This document shows, in pieces, positions 17,593-27,289 of a DNA stretch of 64,000 bases (positions within the stretch are counted from its first letter, which is position 1; each line of letters opens with the position of its first letter). The stretch spans positions 2,108,001-2,172,000 of the forward strand of contig NZ_PCOC01000001.1 in the NCBI RefSeq assembly GCF_002975205.1, given 5' to 3'. The translations under genes were made by a program, and so were the position numbers. Under the pieces are notes generated by a model. The model made no database searches and had not been told where the DNA came from. It was given only the letters and a program-made list of their open reading frames with translations. Source of the DNA: Ochrobactrum vermis (GTDB lineage Bacteria; Pseudomonadota; Alphaproteobacteria; Rhizobiales; Rhizobiaceae).

Positions 17593-18780
17593 ATGAGTTT
17601 AGCCGTCAATCCCGCCGATAACCTTGCCGCCCTGATCCGCTGCCCATCCGTGACGCCCGCCGAAGGCGGCGCGCTGACGGCGCTGGAAGCGATGCTGAAG
17701 CCGATGGGGTTCTCGGTGGAACGGCCCCTCTTCCGCGATGAAGACACGCCGGATATCGAGAATCTTTACGCGCGCAAGTCCGGCAATGGTCCGCATCTCA
17801 TGTTCGCAGGACATACTGATGTCGTCCCCCCCGGCAATGAAGGCGATTGGAAACACCCGCCCTTCTCCGCCGCAATCGAAAACGGCGTGATGTACGGTCG
17901 TGGTGCTGTGGACATGAAGGGCGGCGTCGCCTGTTTCGTGGCAGCGGTTGCCCGTCACATCGAAAAACACGGCAGCATCAAGGGCAGTGTTTCCTTTCTC
18001 ATCACTGGCGACGAGGAAGGCCCGGCCATCAATGGCACGGTCAAGCTGCTCGACTGGGCAAAAGAGCGCGGCGAAAGCTGGGATGCATCCATCGTCGGCG
18101 AGCCGACCAATCCCGACGCGCTCGGCGACATGATCAAGATCGGGCGGCGCGGCTCACTGTCCGGCACGATCACCGTTCACGGCGTACAGGGCCATGCCGC
18201 CTATCCGCATCTGGCCGAAAATCCGGTGCGCGGCATTACCACGCTGGTCGACAGCCTGCTTTATCCGGCCTTCGATGAAGGCACGGCTGATTTTCAGGCC
18301 AGCAATCTGGAAGTCACTACCATCGACGTTGGCAACAAGGCCACCAATGTCATCGCGAACAAGGCAACAGCCTCGTTCAACATCCGCTTCAACGACACCT
18401 GGACGGCGGAGAGCTTGCAGGCCGAAATCGTCGCGCGCCTTGAAAAAGCCGCCCGCGACAATCGCCTTCGGCCCGGACGCGAAACGCCGATCAGTTATGA
18501 ACTCACCTGGCGCGAGCATCCGAGCCATGTGTTCCTGACCCGCGACGAAAAGCTGATCGGCACGCTGACGGCTTCCGTCGAGGCGGTAACAGGCAAGCGT
18601 CCCGCACTATCGACATCGGGCGGCACGTCTGACGCCCGTTTCATCAAGGATTACTGCCCGGTGGTCGAGTTCGGCCTTGTCGGACAGACCATGCATATGG
18701 TTGACGAGCGCGTGGCCCTTGCCGACCTCGAAGGCCTGACACAGATTTATGAACGCTTCATCGCCGATTTCTTTGGGTAA
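17593..18780 (+). CDS. dapE: Succinyl-diaminopimelate desuccinylase
   Basis: 395 residues, M20 metallopeptidase family. Metal-binding motifs: [12 protein letters not shown] (His), [10 protein letters not shown] (bridging Asp), TGDEEGPA (catalytic Glu pair), and a late TMHMVDE His. DapE hydrolyses N-succinyl-LL-diaminopimelate to LL-DAP, two steps after DapD of this window. Start at ATG 17593 ([20 protein letters not shown]) agrees with family length. A membrane-protein gene follows 62 bp downstream after another palindromic repeat. Confidence 0.97.
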   Translation: MSLAVNPADNLAALIRCPSVTPAEGGALTALEAMLKPMGFSVERPLFRDEDTPDIENLYARKSGNGPHLMFAGHTDVVPPGNEGDWKHPPFSAAIENGVMYGRGAVDMKGGVACFVAAVARHIEKHGSIKGSVSFLITGDEEGPAINGTVKLLDWAKERGESWDASIVGEPTNPDALGDMIKIGRRGSLSGTITVHGVQGHAAYPHLAENPVRGITTLVDSLLYPAFDEGTADFQASNLEVTTIDVGNKATNVIANKATASFNIRFNDTWTAESLQAEIVARLEKAARDNRLRPGRETPISYELTWREHPSHVFLTRDEKLIGTLTASVEAVTGKRPALSTSGGTSDARFIKDYCPVVEFGLVGQTMHMVDERVALADLEGLTQIYERFIADFFG

Positions 18781-18831
18781 CGCATAATCCCGAAAAGTCG
18801 CATGACTTTTCCGCCAGGATTACGCGAAAAA
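18781..18831. repeat. Short palindromic repeat between dapE and the next gene
   Basis: CGCATAATCCCGAAAAGTC facing GACTTTTCCGCCAGGATTACGCG. A diverged copy of the CCCGAAA type; it begins right at the dapE stop. Confidence 0.65.
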
Positions 18832-18842
18832 TTGGGAATCTC

Positions 18843-19448
18843 ATGCCAAGTCTGGATGATATTTTCAGATATTTCTGGGGCGTCTGGAAAATGATGCTCG
18901 GGCGCAAGGAAGGACTGGGTTATCTCGACGTTTCCGCCGAGGGGTTCTGGTCGTCTTTCTATGCAATTGCAATTGCGCTGCCGCCGCTATTTGCAAGCTG
19001 GGTCGCCTATGCAGCAGATCTGACGGCGGGCCGCGAGGAGGCCGGCTTGCGTTTTGCCATCGTCACCCGCGCGGCCGTCGTGGACATAGCGGCGTGGATT
19101 ATCCCGCTCGTCATCATCGGCCTCATTGCCAAGCGGATCGGCATCGCCAAGCGCTATGCGGCCTTCGTGATTGCCACCAACTGGGGCAGCGCACTGATTT
19201 CATGGATCTTCGCGCCAATCACGCTGCTGCAACTGTTCTTCCCCGGACGCTTTGATGTGGCGACACTCTTCGCCATCATCATGTTCGGCATATCCGTCGT
19301 ACTGGGCTACCGGCTTACATTCGTCGCGCTGCAGCGCCCGCATACCTATGTAGCACCGTTTTTCGCCAGCATCTTCTTCGGGTCGCTGTTCCTGACTGTG
19401 CTGTTGCAGCAACTGCTCGGGATCGGTTTCGATCCGCACGCGTACTAA
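18843..19448 (+). CDS. Integral membrane protein, Yip1-like
   Basis: 201 residues with about five membrane spans after a cytoplasmic N-terminus that reads MPSLDDIFRYFWGVWKMMLG. The layout (a short helical start, then five hydrophobic helices) resembles bacterial Yip1-domain proteins, but no diagnostic motif lets me name a function. It follows dapE closely and is convergent with the LysR gene, whose stop is 9 bp away. Confidence 0.7.
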   Translation: MPSLDDIFRYFWGVWKMMLGRKEGLGYLDVSAEGFWSSFYAIAIALPPLFASWVAYAADLTAGREEAGLRFAIVTRAAVVDIAAWIIPLVIIGLIAKRIGIAKRYAAFVIATNWGSALISWIFAPITLLQLFFPGRFDVATLFAIIMFGISVVLGYRLTFVALQRPHTYVAPFFASIFFGSLFLTVLLQQLLGIGFDPHAY

Positions 19449-19457
19449 AAGGAACTG

Positions 19458-20318
19458 TTACATCGGCATAGGATGGTTGAGGGCGCTGGCGATCTCGGTC
19501 ATGACCACGCGTAAAGCTGGAACCGTCTTCATATCGGAATGCACGACCATCCAAACCTCCCTTATGAGGGGAGCATGATCCGGCAGCGCTGGCGTCAGGT
19601 CCTCCTGTGTCTCGACCATGAAATCAGGCAACATGGCTATGCCTGCGCTTTCTCTTACAAGAGCGAGCTGCATCTCCAGCGTATTCGCGCGCAAGGCAAT
19701 TGGCCGGGCACCTGCCAAAGCAAGCAGATAAGCCTGTTGCGGAGCGTCCTCCAGACTTTCGTCATAAGCGATAAACTGCCATTCTTCCGGAGGCGTTCGG
19801 GCCAGATAAAGTCGGCTCGCATAGGGACGGAATGCTTCCTCCCCCAGCCTGCGAATGGTGAGATCGCCACTGGTCGGGCGCGTTAAACGAATGGCTATAT
19901 CCGCTTCCCGACGGTTCAGCGAACTGAAGCGCGCTTCTCCCATCACACGCATATGAATACCCGGATATTGCGCCGTGACCGCCGCAAGCGGCCCGGCTAG
20001 CCTTGCAACCGCGTAGGAAGGCGGCGCTGTCAGTGTAATGGTGGCGTTCATTCCAGTATCGCGGACCGCGCCGAAACGGCTGATAGCTTGCGCCTCATCT
20101 TGCATCTTACGGGCGATTGCCGCTATCCGCTCGCCGTCTTCCGTCAGCAGAAAGCGCCGCCCCCGGCGATCAACCAGTTTCAGACCGGTTTCGGATTCCA
20201 GGGCCGCCACACGCCGTCCTATCGTCGCGTGTTCTACATTCAGCAACCGCGCGGCACCCGACAAAGTACCCGTATCAGCCAAAGCAACGAAATAACGTAC
20301 GCTTTCCCAATTCACCAT
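19458..20318 (-). CDS. LysR-family transcriptional regulator
   Basis: 286 residues from ATG 20318 (MVNWESVRYFVALADTGTLS). The N-terminal winged helix-turn-helix spans residues 1-60 (GAARLLNVEHATIGRRVAAL) and the effector-binding domain follows. The in-frame ATG at 20399 would add a 27-residue non-homologous extension and is less likely. It is divergent from a quinone oxidoreductase gene with a 93-bp gap. By the usual LysR logic it probably regulates that gene and itself. Ligand unknown. Confidence 0.88.
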   Translation of the reverse strand: MVNWESVRYFVALADTGTLSGAARLLNVEHATIGRRVAALESETGLKLVDRRGRRFLLTEDGERIAAIARKMQDEAQAISRFGAVRDTGMNATITLTAPPSYAVARLAGPLAAVTAQYPGIHMRVMGEARFSSLNRREADIAIRLTRPTSGDLTIRRLGEEAFRPYASRLYLARTPPEEWQFIAYDESLEDAPQQAYLLALAGARPIALRANTLEMQLALVRESAGIAMLPDFMVETQEDLTPALPDHAPLIREVWMVVHSDMKTVPALRVVMTEIASALNHPMPM

Positions 20319-20411
20319 TGTGAAATGTTTCCCATTCGATGCGATCAAATCGGCAATTTTTTCCCGTATCTCTATCGTCGATATTGTTCCGGATTTCAAC
20401 GGAGGTGAAAG

Positions 20412-21386
20412 ATGGACTACGAGATCATTTTGAATGAATCAGGCGAAGCGGAACGCCTTCAGACAGTCCCGCACACACCACGTAACCCCGATGCAGGTGA
20501 GATACGCATTCGCCACGAGGCGATCGGCGTCAACTTTGTCGATATATACCATCGGACCGGCTTGTATCCGCTGCCCACCTTTCCGGCTGCGCTCGGCGTC
20601 GAAGGTGCAGGGATCGTGGAAGCAGTCGGGTCAGATGTGACTGACCTCCAGCCAGGCGACAGGGTAGCCTATGCAGGCCTGCCGGTGGGGGCATATGCTT
20701 CAACCCGGCTCCTGCCTGCCCAAAGGGCGCTGAAGCTGCCCGATACAATATCGTCGAAGCTGGCGGCAGCAACCATGCTGCGTGGCCTGACCACCCACAT
20801 GCTTCTTACCAATACATTTCCAGTCGGCCCGGATACGACCATGCTGGTGCATGCCGCAGCAGGTGGACTGGGCACCTTGCTGACCCGGTGGGGCAAGGTG
20901 CTCGGGGCAACGGTGATTGGAACGGTCAGCTCAGAAGACAAAGCCGAGACGGCCCGCCAGAACGGCGCGGATCATGTTCTCGTCGGACGGGATTGCGATT
21001 TCGTCGCGGCAATAAGGCGTCTTACGGACGGACAGGGCGTTCACGTCGCCTATGACGGGATCGGCGGAGAGACTCTGGCAAAAACCGCACAATCTGTGCG
21101 TCGTCTCGGAACCTTGGCGAGCATAGGTCAAGCCGGCGGAAAAATCTCCCAGGCCGTCATTGATGCGCTTGGCAATCAAGATGATCTTTCTTTCGTCCGG
21201 CCAAGCGTGATCGCCTACATCAACGACCTGGAAAACTATCGGAACTCTGCATCCCGGCTTTTCAACGTCATGGAAAAAGGGCTGACTGGAACCATTGGCG
21301 CCACCCATGCGCTGACCGAAGCAGCGCAAGCCCACCGCGCTCTGGAAACAGGAAAATCGTCAGGAAGCTTGCTCTTGATTCCGTAA
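20412..21386 (+). CDS. Quinone oxidoreductase (zeta-crystallin-like, MDR superfamily)
   Basis: 324 residues. It has the zeta-crystallin pattern GVEGAGIVEAVGSDV, then PGDRVAYAG, and the NADPH-binding HAAAGGLGTLLTRWGKVLGA. The zinc ligands of classical alcohol dehydrogenases are absent, as expected for quinone reductases. It reduces quinones by one electron with NADPH. A GGAGGTG ribosome site precedes the ATG. Divergent from the LysR gene, which is its probable regulator. Confidence 0.9.
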   Translation: MDYEIILNESGEAERLQTVPHTPRNPDAGEIRIRHEAIGVNFVDIYHRTGLYPLPTFPAALGVEGAGIVEAVGSDVTDLQPGDRVAYAGLPVGAYASTRLLPAQRALKLPDTISSKLAAATMLRGLTTHMLLTNTFPVGPDTTMLVHAAAGGLGTLLTRWGKVLGATVIGTVSSEDKAETARQNGADHVLVGRDCDFVAAIRRLTDGQGVHVAYDGIGGETLAKTAQSVRRLGTLASIGQAGGKISQAVIDALGNQDDLSFVRPSVIAYINDLENYRNSASRLFNVMEKGLTGTIGATHALTEAAQAHRALETGKSSGSLLLIP

Positions 21387-21411
21387 AAACTGGATAGCTG
21401 CACTTCAGCTC

Positions 21412-22167
21412 TTAATATGGAAAAGCGTAGTCCACACCGACCAGATAGAGCCCATAGGGCGGGGCAACCTGCCCGCAGGCCTTGCGATCTCTGGCTTCCA
21501 AAGCCGCCTGCAGATCATCCGCCGTCCAGCGACCGACGCCCACTTCCATCAGGCTGCCTGCAAAGGAACGCACCTGATTGTGCAGAAAAGAGCGCGCTGA
21601 TACGCGCATTTCCACATAATCGCCGTTACGGGTGATGTCGAGCCGGTCGAGCGTCTTGACCGGGCTTTTGGCCTGGCATTGCGTGGCGCGAAACGTCGTA
21701 AAGTCGTGTTCGCCCAGAAGCCGCTTTGCCGCTTCATGCATCGCTCCAGCATCGAGCCGCTTCTGCACCCACCATGCGCGCTGATAATCGATAGCCAAAG
21801 GCGCACGACGATTATGGATACGATAGAGATAATGCCGGGCACGCGCCGAAAAGCGCGCATCGAAACTGTCCGTCGTCTTCTCGACATTCAGGATACTGAC
21901 GCGCTCATCCGCCATGACGAGATGGGCATTGACCGCATCGCGCACCTTGCCTGCATCCCAGTCCTTGGTGAGATCGACATGGACAACCTGTGCGGTTGCA
22001 TGCACGCCCGCATCGGTACGGCCCGCAGCACCCAGCGTCAGGTCTTCGCCGCAGAACTTCTTGAAGGCCAGTTCGATGGCATTCTGCACCGCGTGGCCGT
22101 TTTCCTGCCGCTGCCAGCCGACATAGGGCGTGCCGTCATATTCGACAGTGAGCTTGTAGCGCGGCAC
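21412..22167 (-). CDS. truA: tRNA pseudouridine(38-40) synthase TruA
   Basis: 251 residues from a GTG start at 22167 ([20 protein letters not shown]), four bases after the fmt stop. The catalytic Asp motif is [14 protein letters not shown]. The terminal [18 protein letters not shown] is the family end. It isomerises uridines 38, 39 and 40 in tRNA anticodon stems. The open frame extends 38 codons upstream into fmt, but the homologous sequence begins at this GTG. Last gene of the def-fmt-truA operon. Confidence 0.96.
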   Translation of the reverse strand: MPRYKLTVEYDGTPYVGWQRQENGHAVQNAIELAFKKFCGEDLTLGAAGRTDAGVHATAQVVHVDLTKDWDAGKVRDAVNAHLVMADERVSILNVEKTTDSFDARFSARARHYLYRIHNRRAPLAIDYQRAWWVQKRLDAGAMHEAAKRLLGEHDFTTFRATQCQAKSPVKTLDRLDITRNGDYVEMRVSARSFLHNQVRSFAGSLMEVGVGRWTADDLQAALEARDRKACGQVAPPYGLYLVGVDYAFPY

Positions 22168-22171
22168 GGGC

Positions 22172-23092
22172 CTACAAAACCTTCGTAACCGCTGCGCCAC
22201 GCAAAAACTCTTGCGCAGGCAATGGCTTGCCGCCGGAACGCTGCAGCGTGACGAGCCGCACCGCACCTTCCTCGCAAGCAACCGTCAGGCGATCGTCCAG
22301 CATCGTGCCAGCCGCACCGGAGCCTTCGCCAAGCGTGGAGCGCTGCAACTTCACGCGCTCGACAGCGCCATTGATTTCCATCTCGCACCATGCGCCCGGA
22401 AACGGCGACAGACCGCGAATGGTGTTGTGCACATCCTTTGCGGGTTTCGACCAGTCGATGCGTGCCTCTGTCTTGTCGATCTTGGCGGCATAGGTCACGC
22501 CTTCTTCCGCCTGCGGCTGCAAGGCAAGGCTCTCGCGCTCAAGTGCGCCGAGCGCACGGATCATCAGGTCGGCACCGATCTGGCTCAGACGATCATGCAG
22601 TTCGCCTGCCGCCATGTCAGGTGTGATCGCAACCTTTTCAACCATGGCAACGGGGCCGGTATCAAGTCCCGCATCCATCTTCATGATCATCATGCCGGTT
22701 TCGCTGTCGCCCGCCATGATGGCGCGCTGGATCGGAGCAGCACCGCGCCAGCGCGGCAGAAGCGAGGCATGGCCGTTGTAGCAACCCAGACGCGGCGCAT
22801 CCAGAATGGCCTGCGGCAGCAGCAGGCCATAGGCCACGACAATCGCGACATCGGCTTCGAGGCTTGCAAAAACCTCCTGCTCTTCCACGCCCTTGAGGCT
22901 CTTCGGCGTGAACACCGGAATGCCGAACTGTTCGGCCTTTTCATGCACCGGCGACTTGGTCAGCTCCAGCCCGCGACGGCCCGCCGGACGCGGCGGCTGC
23001 GTATAAACCGCAACCACTTCATAACCGTGACCGATGATGGCGGTGAGGATCGGCACGGAAAACTCCGGCGTTCCCATGAAAACGACACGCAT
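22172..23092 (-). CDS. fmt: Methionyl-tRNA formyltransferase
   Basis: 306 residues starting [20 protein letters not shown]. The formyl-transferase signature is [20 protein letters not shown], with the conserved catalytic Asn/His/Asp set, and a C-terminal oligonucleotide-binding domain (about residues 210-306). It formylates initiator Met-tRNA. Its ATG overlaps the def stop (TAATG), so the pair is translationally coupled; Def later removes the formyl group added by Fmt. Confidence 0.97.
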   Translation of the reverse strand: MRVVFMGTPEFSVPILTAIIGHGYEVVAVYTQPPRPAGRRGLELTKSPVHEKAEQFGIPVFTPKSLKGVEEQEVFASLEADVAIVVAYGLLLPQAILDAPRLGCYNGHASLLPRWRGAAPIQRAIMAGDSETGMMIMKMDAGLDTGPVAMVEKVAITPDMAAGELHDRLSQIGADLMIRALGALERESLALQPQAEEGVTYAAKIDKTEARIDWSKPAKDVHNTIRGLSPFPGAWCEMEINGAVERVKLQRSTLGEGSGAAGTMLDDRLTVACEEGAVRLVTLQRSGGKPLPAQEFLRGAAVTKVL

Positions 23093-23619
23093 TAAAGCAC
23101 TTTCCCGGATGCGCGCTGGCTGGCGAGCTTCTTGAACTTCTTGATGACCATATCGCGCTTCAGCTTGGAAATATGATCGATGAAGAGTACGCCATTCAGA
23201 TGGTCGATCTCATGCTGCAGACAGGTAGCCATCAGCCCATCGGCTTCCATCGAATGCGGCTTGCCGTCAGCATCGAAATAATTGACCTTGATGGCGGCTG
23301 GCCGTTCCACTTCGGCATAATAATCCGGGATCGAAAGACAGCCTTCCTCATAGGTGCTGGCTTCATCCGTCACGCCGATGATCTCGGGATTGATGAAGAC
23401 ATGCGGCGCTTTCGGTTCACCTTCCTTAGCAAGGTCGATGACCAGCATCCGGAGAGGCTCGCCCACCTGAATGGCGGCGAGGCCAATGCCCGGCGCATCA
23501 TACATGGTGTCGAACATGTCGCCGGCAAATTTGCGCAGCTGGTCGTCAAAGCGCTCCACAGGCTTCGAAACCTGACGCAGGACGGGATCGGGAAGGATGA
23601 CAAGCGGTTTTACAGACAT
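23092..23619 (-). CDS. def: Peptide deformylase
   Basis: 175 residues. All three motifs of class I deformylases are present: [18 protein letters not shown] and [12 protein letters not shown] (metal ligands Cys and two His, catalytic Glu). It removes the N-formyl group from nascent proteins. First gene of def-fmt-truA; the stop overlaps the fmt start. Divergent from rmuC with a 102-bp gap that must carry both promoters. Confidence 0.97.
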   Translation of the reverse strand: MSVKPLVILPDPVLRQVSKPVERFDDQLRKFAGDMFDTMYDAPGIGLAAIQVGEPLRMLVIDLAKEGEPKAPHVFINPEIIGVTDEASTYEEGCLSIPDYYAEVERPAAIKVNYFDADGKPHSMEADGLMATCLQHEIDHLNGVLFIDHISKLKRDMVIKKFKKLASQRASGKVL

Positions 23620-23721
23620 GGGCTTTCACGTAATGGCTCACGCGAGAATCGTCAATTACACTTTGTAAAATGTTCTTGTTTTGATCTCATCAAGACGGCA
23701 CGAATCAGCTAAGCTCTCTGC

Positions 23722-24951
23722 ATGGAAAACCAGAATCTCTTGAATGAGCCGCTTCTGCAGCTCGGCGCCACATCCTTCACGCTGGGGAATATCCTGCTGG
23801 CGGGCATTGTCGTGCTGGTGCTGTGCCTTGCTATTTTTCTGATCGCGGCGACGCGCTCCGCCCGGCTGCGTGCCGTTGCAGAAGCGCAGGCCGAGGACCG
23901 TGCCCGCGACGCCGAACATCGCATGGCGGAAATCCTCAAAGCGCAAGCCGAGATGCAGGGCCGTATGCAGACCATGGCCGAAGTGTTCGGCTCGCGACAG
24001 GCCGAACTCAACCAGTCGATCCGCGAACGGCTCGACGGCATGACACATCGCATCGGCCAGACCATGACCGAGCAGACCCGCTCGACGCATGAAAACCTCG
24101 CCAAATTGCAGGAGCGTCTCGCCGTCATCGACACGGCGCAGAACAATATCCAGTCGCTTGCCGGACAAGTGGTGCAGTTGCAGGCGATCCTCGCCAACAA
24201 GCAGACGCGCGGCGCTTTCGGCCAGTCGCGCATGGAAGCGATCATTGCCGACGGCTTGCCGCAGGGTGCTTACGAGTTTCAGGCAACGCTTTCCAACAGC
24301 ACCCGCCCCGATTGCCTCGTGCGCATGCCCAACAACGCGCCATCGCTGGTGATCGATGCGAAATTCCCGCTCGAAGCATGGAACACCATGCGCGAGACAG
24401 AACAACCCGAAGCCAGGAAATCAGCCGCCGCACAGTTTCGCCGCGATATGGAAATCCATATCAAGGATGTATCCGACAAATATCTGATCCCCGGCGAAAC
24501 GCAGGATACGGCGTTCCTGTTCGTGCCGTCGGAATCGATCTTTGCCGATATTCACGAGCATTTCGAAGCGCTGATCCAGCGCGCGCACCGGGCGCGGGTG
24601 GTCATCGTCTCGCCATCGCTGCTAATGCTTTCCATTCAGGTCATTCAGGCAATCCTGAAAGACGCCCGCATGCGCGAACAGGCGCATGTCATTCAGGGCG
24701 AAGTGATCCGGCTGATGGAAGATGTGGGCCGCCTCGACGAACGTGTGCGCAAGCTGCAGACCCATTTCGTACAGGCCAACAAGGATATTGACGATATTCT
24801 GGTGTCTTCCAGCAAAGTCACGAAGCGCGGCGCGAAGATCGAGGCGCTGGAATTCGGTCCGGCACCTGCCGAGGAAACGCCCCGTCCGCAGGCGAGACCC
24901 GCAGAAAGTGCTCCGCCCCAGATGCGCCTGCGCGTGGTGGATGAGGACTAA
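23722..24951 (+). CDS. rmuC: DNA recombination protein RmuC
   Basis: 409 residues. An N-terminal membrane anchor (about residues 20-40) is followed by a long coiled coil (RLRAVAEAQAEDRARDAEHR onwards, to about residue 150) and the RmuC nuclease-like domain (SRMEAIIADGLPQGAYEFQA, PDCLVRMPNNAPSLVIDAKFP). RmuC limits inversions at short inverted repeats; its exact activity is unsettled. A terminator follows directly. Confidence 0.93.
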   Translation: MENQNLLNEPLLQLGATSFTLGNILLAGIVVLVLCLAIFLIAATRSARLRAVAEAQAEDRARDAEHRMAEILKAQAEMQGRMQTMAEVFGSRQAELNQSIRERLDGMTHRIGQTMTEQTRSTHENLAKLQERLAVIDTAQNNIQSLAGQVVQLQAILANKQTRGAFGQSRMEAIIADGLPQGAYEFQATLSNSTRPDCLVRMPNNAPSLVIDAKFPLEAWNTMRETEQPEARKSAAAQFRRDMEIHIKDVSDKYLIPGETQDTAFLFVPSESIFADIHEHFEALIQRAHRARVVIVSPSLLMLSIQVIQAILKDARMREQAHVIQGEVIRLMEDVGRLDERVRKLQTHFVQANKDIDDILVSSSKVTKRGAKIEALEFGPAPAEETPRPQARPAESAPPQMRLRVVDED

Positions 24952-24965
24952 GAGCTTCAAATAGC

Positions 24966-24990
24966 AAAGCCCGCGATTTGCGGGCTTTTT
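24966..24990 (+). terminator. Terminator between rmuC and the disrupted SelT/SelW gene
   Basis: AAAGCCCGC-GATTT-GCGGGCTTTTT hairpin with a T run, 14 bp after the rmuC stop; the convergent SelT/SelW-like pseudogene ends at 24991, so it may serve both. Confidence 0.9.
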
Positions 24991-25227
24991 CTATTCGGGT
25001 TTTGACATCCTGTCAGAGTGACCGAGATCGCGGTCCGGCCAGACAAGATCACGCACGCGCTGTTTCAAAACCTTGGCTTCCGGAAAGCCGCCGTCACGCT
25101 TGCGCTCCCAGATAAGTTCTTCGTTGCCATCCGGCATCAGCACGCGGATTTCGAACACACCACCTGAGAGGTGGCTCGGTTTGTCTGAACAGTTTCGGGC
25201 GTTTCGCTAAGTGGATTTCCGCCTCGA

Positions 25228-26058
25228 TTATGCCGCCACCATCATTGGTGCCAGCGCGTTGAAGTAGGCCTGATCCGGTGTCTGCCGGTCAAGGGATGAA
25301 TGTGGGCGTCGGCTATTGTAAAAGGTCAGATAGCGGCCGATGCCAGCGCGGGCCTCGGACACTGTTTTATAGGCGTGGAGGTAGACTTCCTCGTATTTGA
25401 TCGAACGCCAGAGCCGCTCGACGAAGACGTTGTCTCGCCACGCACCCTTGCCATCCATCGAGATGGCGATTTCCGCCTTCTTCAGCACCGTCGTGAAGTC
25501 CATCGAGGTGAACTGCGAGCCCTGATCGGTATTGAATATGTCGGGTCTGCCATAACGGGCCAGCGCTTCCTCGACTGCTTCGATGCAGAAGGCTGCCTCC
25601 ATCGTGATCGACAGTCGCCACGACAGAACCTTCCGGCTGAACCAGTCCACAACGGCGCAGAGATAGACAAATCCGCGAGCCATCGGAACATAGGTCAGGT
25701 CCATCGCCCAAACCTGATTGGGTCTGGTAACCGCCAGCTTGCGCAGGAGGTAGGGATAGATTTTGTGCCCAGGTGCCGGTTTCGACGTGTTCGGGCGACG
25801 GTAGATCGCCTCGATGCCCATCTTCTTCATCAGCGTGGCGACGTGCAGTCGACCGGTTTGTAACCCTTCTCCCCTCAAGAGCCCTTGCAACATCCGGCTT
25901 CCGGCAAACGGGTATTCGAGATGCAACTCGTCGATCCGGCGCATCAGAGCCAGATCGCCGTCAGACACCGGACGCGGCGAATAATAGACACTGCCACGGC
26001 TGAAGCCGAGAAGCTTCGCCTGACGCACGACGGACAGCTTGTGCTCGCGGTCGATCAT
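25228..26058 (-). CDS. IS3-family transposase OrfB (DDE integrase)
   Basis: 276 residues. HTH_21-type N-terminus (LSVVRQAKLLGFSRGSVYYS) and an rve core with the catalytic triad: MDLTYVPMARGFVYL (first Asp), FNTDQGSQFTS (second Asp), and VFVERLWRSIKYEEVYL (Glu). The GKGAWRDNVFVERLWRSIKY stretch is typical of the family. Its ATG overlaps the orfA stop (ATGA), so OrfB could be made by coupled re-initiation or as an OrfAB fusion through frameshifting; I cannot tell which. Confidence 0.95.
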   Translation of the reverse strand: MIDREHKLSVVRQAKLLGFSRGSVYYSPRPVSDGDLALMRRIDELHLEYPFAGSRMLQGLLRGEGLQTGRLHVATLMKKMGIEAIYRRPNTSKPAPGHKIYPYLLRKLAVTRPNQVWAMDLTYVPMARGFVYLCAVVDWFSRKVLSWRLSITMEAAFCIEAVEEALARYGRPDIFNTDQGSQFTSMDFTTVLKKAEIAISMDGKGAWRDNVFVERLWRSIKYEEVYLHAYKTVSEARAGIGRYLTFYNSRRPHSSLDRQTPDQAYFNALAPMMVAA

Positions 26059-26366
26059 TTCTTTCCGCTCAGCAATCCCGCCTTGCCGAGCGCTCCGGCT
26101 AAAAAATCATTCTCCAGCGTCAGCTCCCCGATCTTGGCGTGCAGCGTTTTGACATCGACGGTTGGACCCGTCGGTTCCGCCTTCGCTTCATCGCCGAAAA
26201 CGCCTGTCGCCCCCTCAAGGAGCTGGTCTTTCCATTGCTTGATCTGGTTGGCGTGCACGTCAAACTGTTGGGACAGTTCCACCAGCGTCTGCTCGCCTCG
26301 AATGGCGGCGAGCGCCACTTTTGCCTTGAAAGCCGGGCTATGGTTCCGGCGCGGTCGTCTCGTCAT
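26055..26366 (-). CDS. IS3-family OrfA (helix-turn-helix protein)
   Basis: 103 residues. HTH_Tnp_1 domain near the start (RNHSPAFKAKVALAAIRGEQ, LVELSQQFDVHANQIKQWKD) and a C-terminal leucine-zipper-like region (LHAKIGELTLENDFLAGAL) that mediates multimerisation in this family. It binds the terminal repeats and forms the DNA-binding part of the OrfAB transposase. Its stop codon overlaps the orfB start. Confidence 0.93.
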   Translation of the reverse strand: MTRRPRRNHSPAFKAKVALAAIRGEQTLVELSQQFDVHANQIKQWKDQLLEGATGVFGDEAKAEPTGPTVDVKTLHAKIGELTLENDFLAGALGKAGLLSGKK

Positions 26367-26593
26367 GGTATCTCCTGTTCACGGCATCTAAGCCGAAGTC
26401 AGGCAGAAATTCCACTTATCCCCCCTGTTCAAATTTCCCGAGCCAGCTCTCCTGTGCCAGGCCGCAATGCCACCTCACCTAAGTCCTGCCCGAATGTCTG
26501 TAGCAATTCCTGCGCCATCCATGCAGCGCGCAACAGCCAATTGCATTGGGTGCAGTAGGTGATGGAGATGCGGCATCGCATTACCATGATGAA

Positions 26594-27259
26594 CTAAATC
26601 TTGCCGCCGGCACGTTCGTAAGCATTCTTAAGCTGAACAGCGAGCATACCTGATAGGAGATCTTCCATCACTGATAAATCTATTCTCCCGTCAGCAAAAG
26701 CCGCATCAGCAGCATCTAATGCTGCAAAATATGGATTCCTATTCTCGACAATCTGTTCCGGAATAGTTGGTGTCCCAGGGAATATGCTTCCGGTTTTAAT
26801 GCATAGAATAACGTACGATAAAATTCTCGATGTGCGTCCATTACCATCCGAGAAAGGATGTATCCAATTTAGACGCCACATAATGTATGACGCCAAATGA
26901 ATAGCAGTAGCGTCATTCCAGTGATCATTTACATAATCACACATTTCTTCGATGCGCTCAGCAACAAGATGCGCTTCAACCGGCTTATGCGTGCTTCCAA
27001 GTATCTCGACACCCGCTGGACGGAAGTTACCGGCATACGCACTTATCCCCGCCAACGCTTCGCGTTGAAGTGCCAAGACAACAGATACTCGAAGTTTAAA
27101 AGTACCGCGATCAAGCGCTTGCTGAACGACCTGCATCCCAAAATCATACTGCTTTAGCCCATTTCGGGCCTCAGCTTCAGCTTTTTTCCGCGAATCATTA
27201 ATAATCTCGGCTTCAAGTGCTACGCTATGTCTTTCCTCTTGTTCTTCGTTATCCGCCAT
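26594..27259 (-). CDS. Fic-domain protein (probable AMP-transferase)
   Basis: 221 residues. The complete Fic active-site motif HPFSDGNGRTSR lies at residues 134-145, with the catalytic His, the anion-binding Gly-Asn-Gly and the Arg. Fic proteins usually transfer AMP from ATP to a hydroxyl on a target protein. No inhibitory helix motif of the (S/T)xxxE(G/N) type is seen in the first 30 residues or at the C-terminus, so inhibition in trans is expected, and a 59-residue candidate is encoded 30 bp upstream. The region is AT-richer than its neighbours and sits between lepA and the disrupted SelT/SelW gene, consistent with acquisition. Confidence 0.9.
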   Translation of the reverse strand: MADNEEQEERHSVALEAEIINDSRKKAEAEARNGLKQYDFGMQVVQQALDRGTFKLRVSVVLALQREALAGISAYAGNFRPAGVEILGSTHKPVEAHLVAERIEEMCDYVNDHWNDATAIHLASYIMWRLNWIHPFSDGNGRTSRILSYVILCIKTGSIFPGTPTIPEQIVENRNPYFAALDAADAAFADGRIDLSVMEDLLSGMLAVQLKNAYERAGGKI

Positions 27260-27289
27260 AGCGATTCACTCTTACTTATCAAGACTTAA

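Larger units (their letters stand above)
25167..26450 (-). mobile_element. IS3-family insertion sequence, 1284 bp, complete
   Basis: Terminal inverted repeats AGAGGTGGCTCGG (left) and AGAGCTGGCTCGG (right, reverse complement) match at 12 of 13 positions, with weaker similarity extending to the internal TGAACAG. A perfect 4-bp target duplication, CCTG, flanks it (25163-25166 and 26451-26454). It carries the standard orfA and orfB, both apparently intact. The subgroup is not certain; the orfB sequence is like IS51/IS3-group elements of proteobacteria. Confidence 0.94.
24991..26587 (-). pseudogene. SelT/SelW/SelH (Rdx) family gene split by an IS3-family element
   Basis: The 5' part (26587 to 26451) encodes RISITYCTQCNWLLRAAWMA with the CxxC redox motif of the Rdx family (CTQC), then MAQELLQTFGQDLGEVAL. 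The 3' part (25166 to 24991) encodes GGVFEIRVLMPDGNEELIWE, then RKRDGGFPEAKVLKQRVRDL and a stop. Dropping the insertion and one copy of the 4-bp duplication joins them in frame to a protein of about 100 residues. Bacterial members are small thioredoxin-like proteins of unclear function. The first ATG lies 6 nt after the Fic gene stop. As it stands, the first fragment ends in IS sequence and the gene is inactive. Confidence 0.92.

Noticed and set aside
22211..23095. Long plus-strand frame (294 codons) antisense to fmt
   Set aside because: Mirror frame of a high-GC coding region; fmt on the other strand has all catalytic motifs.
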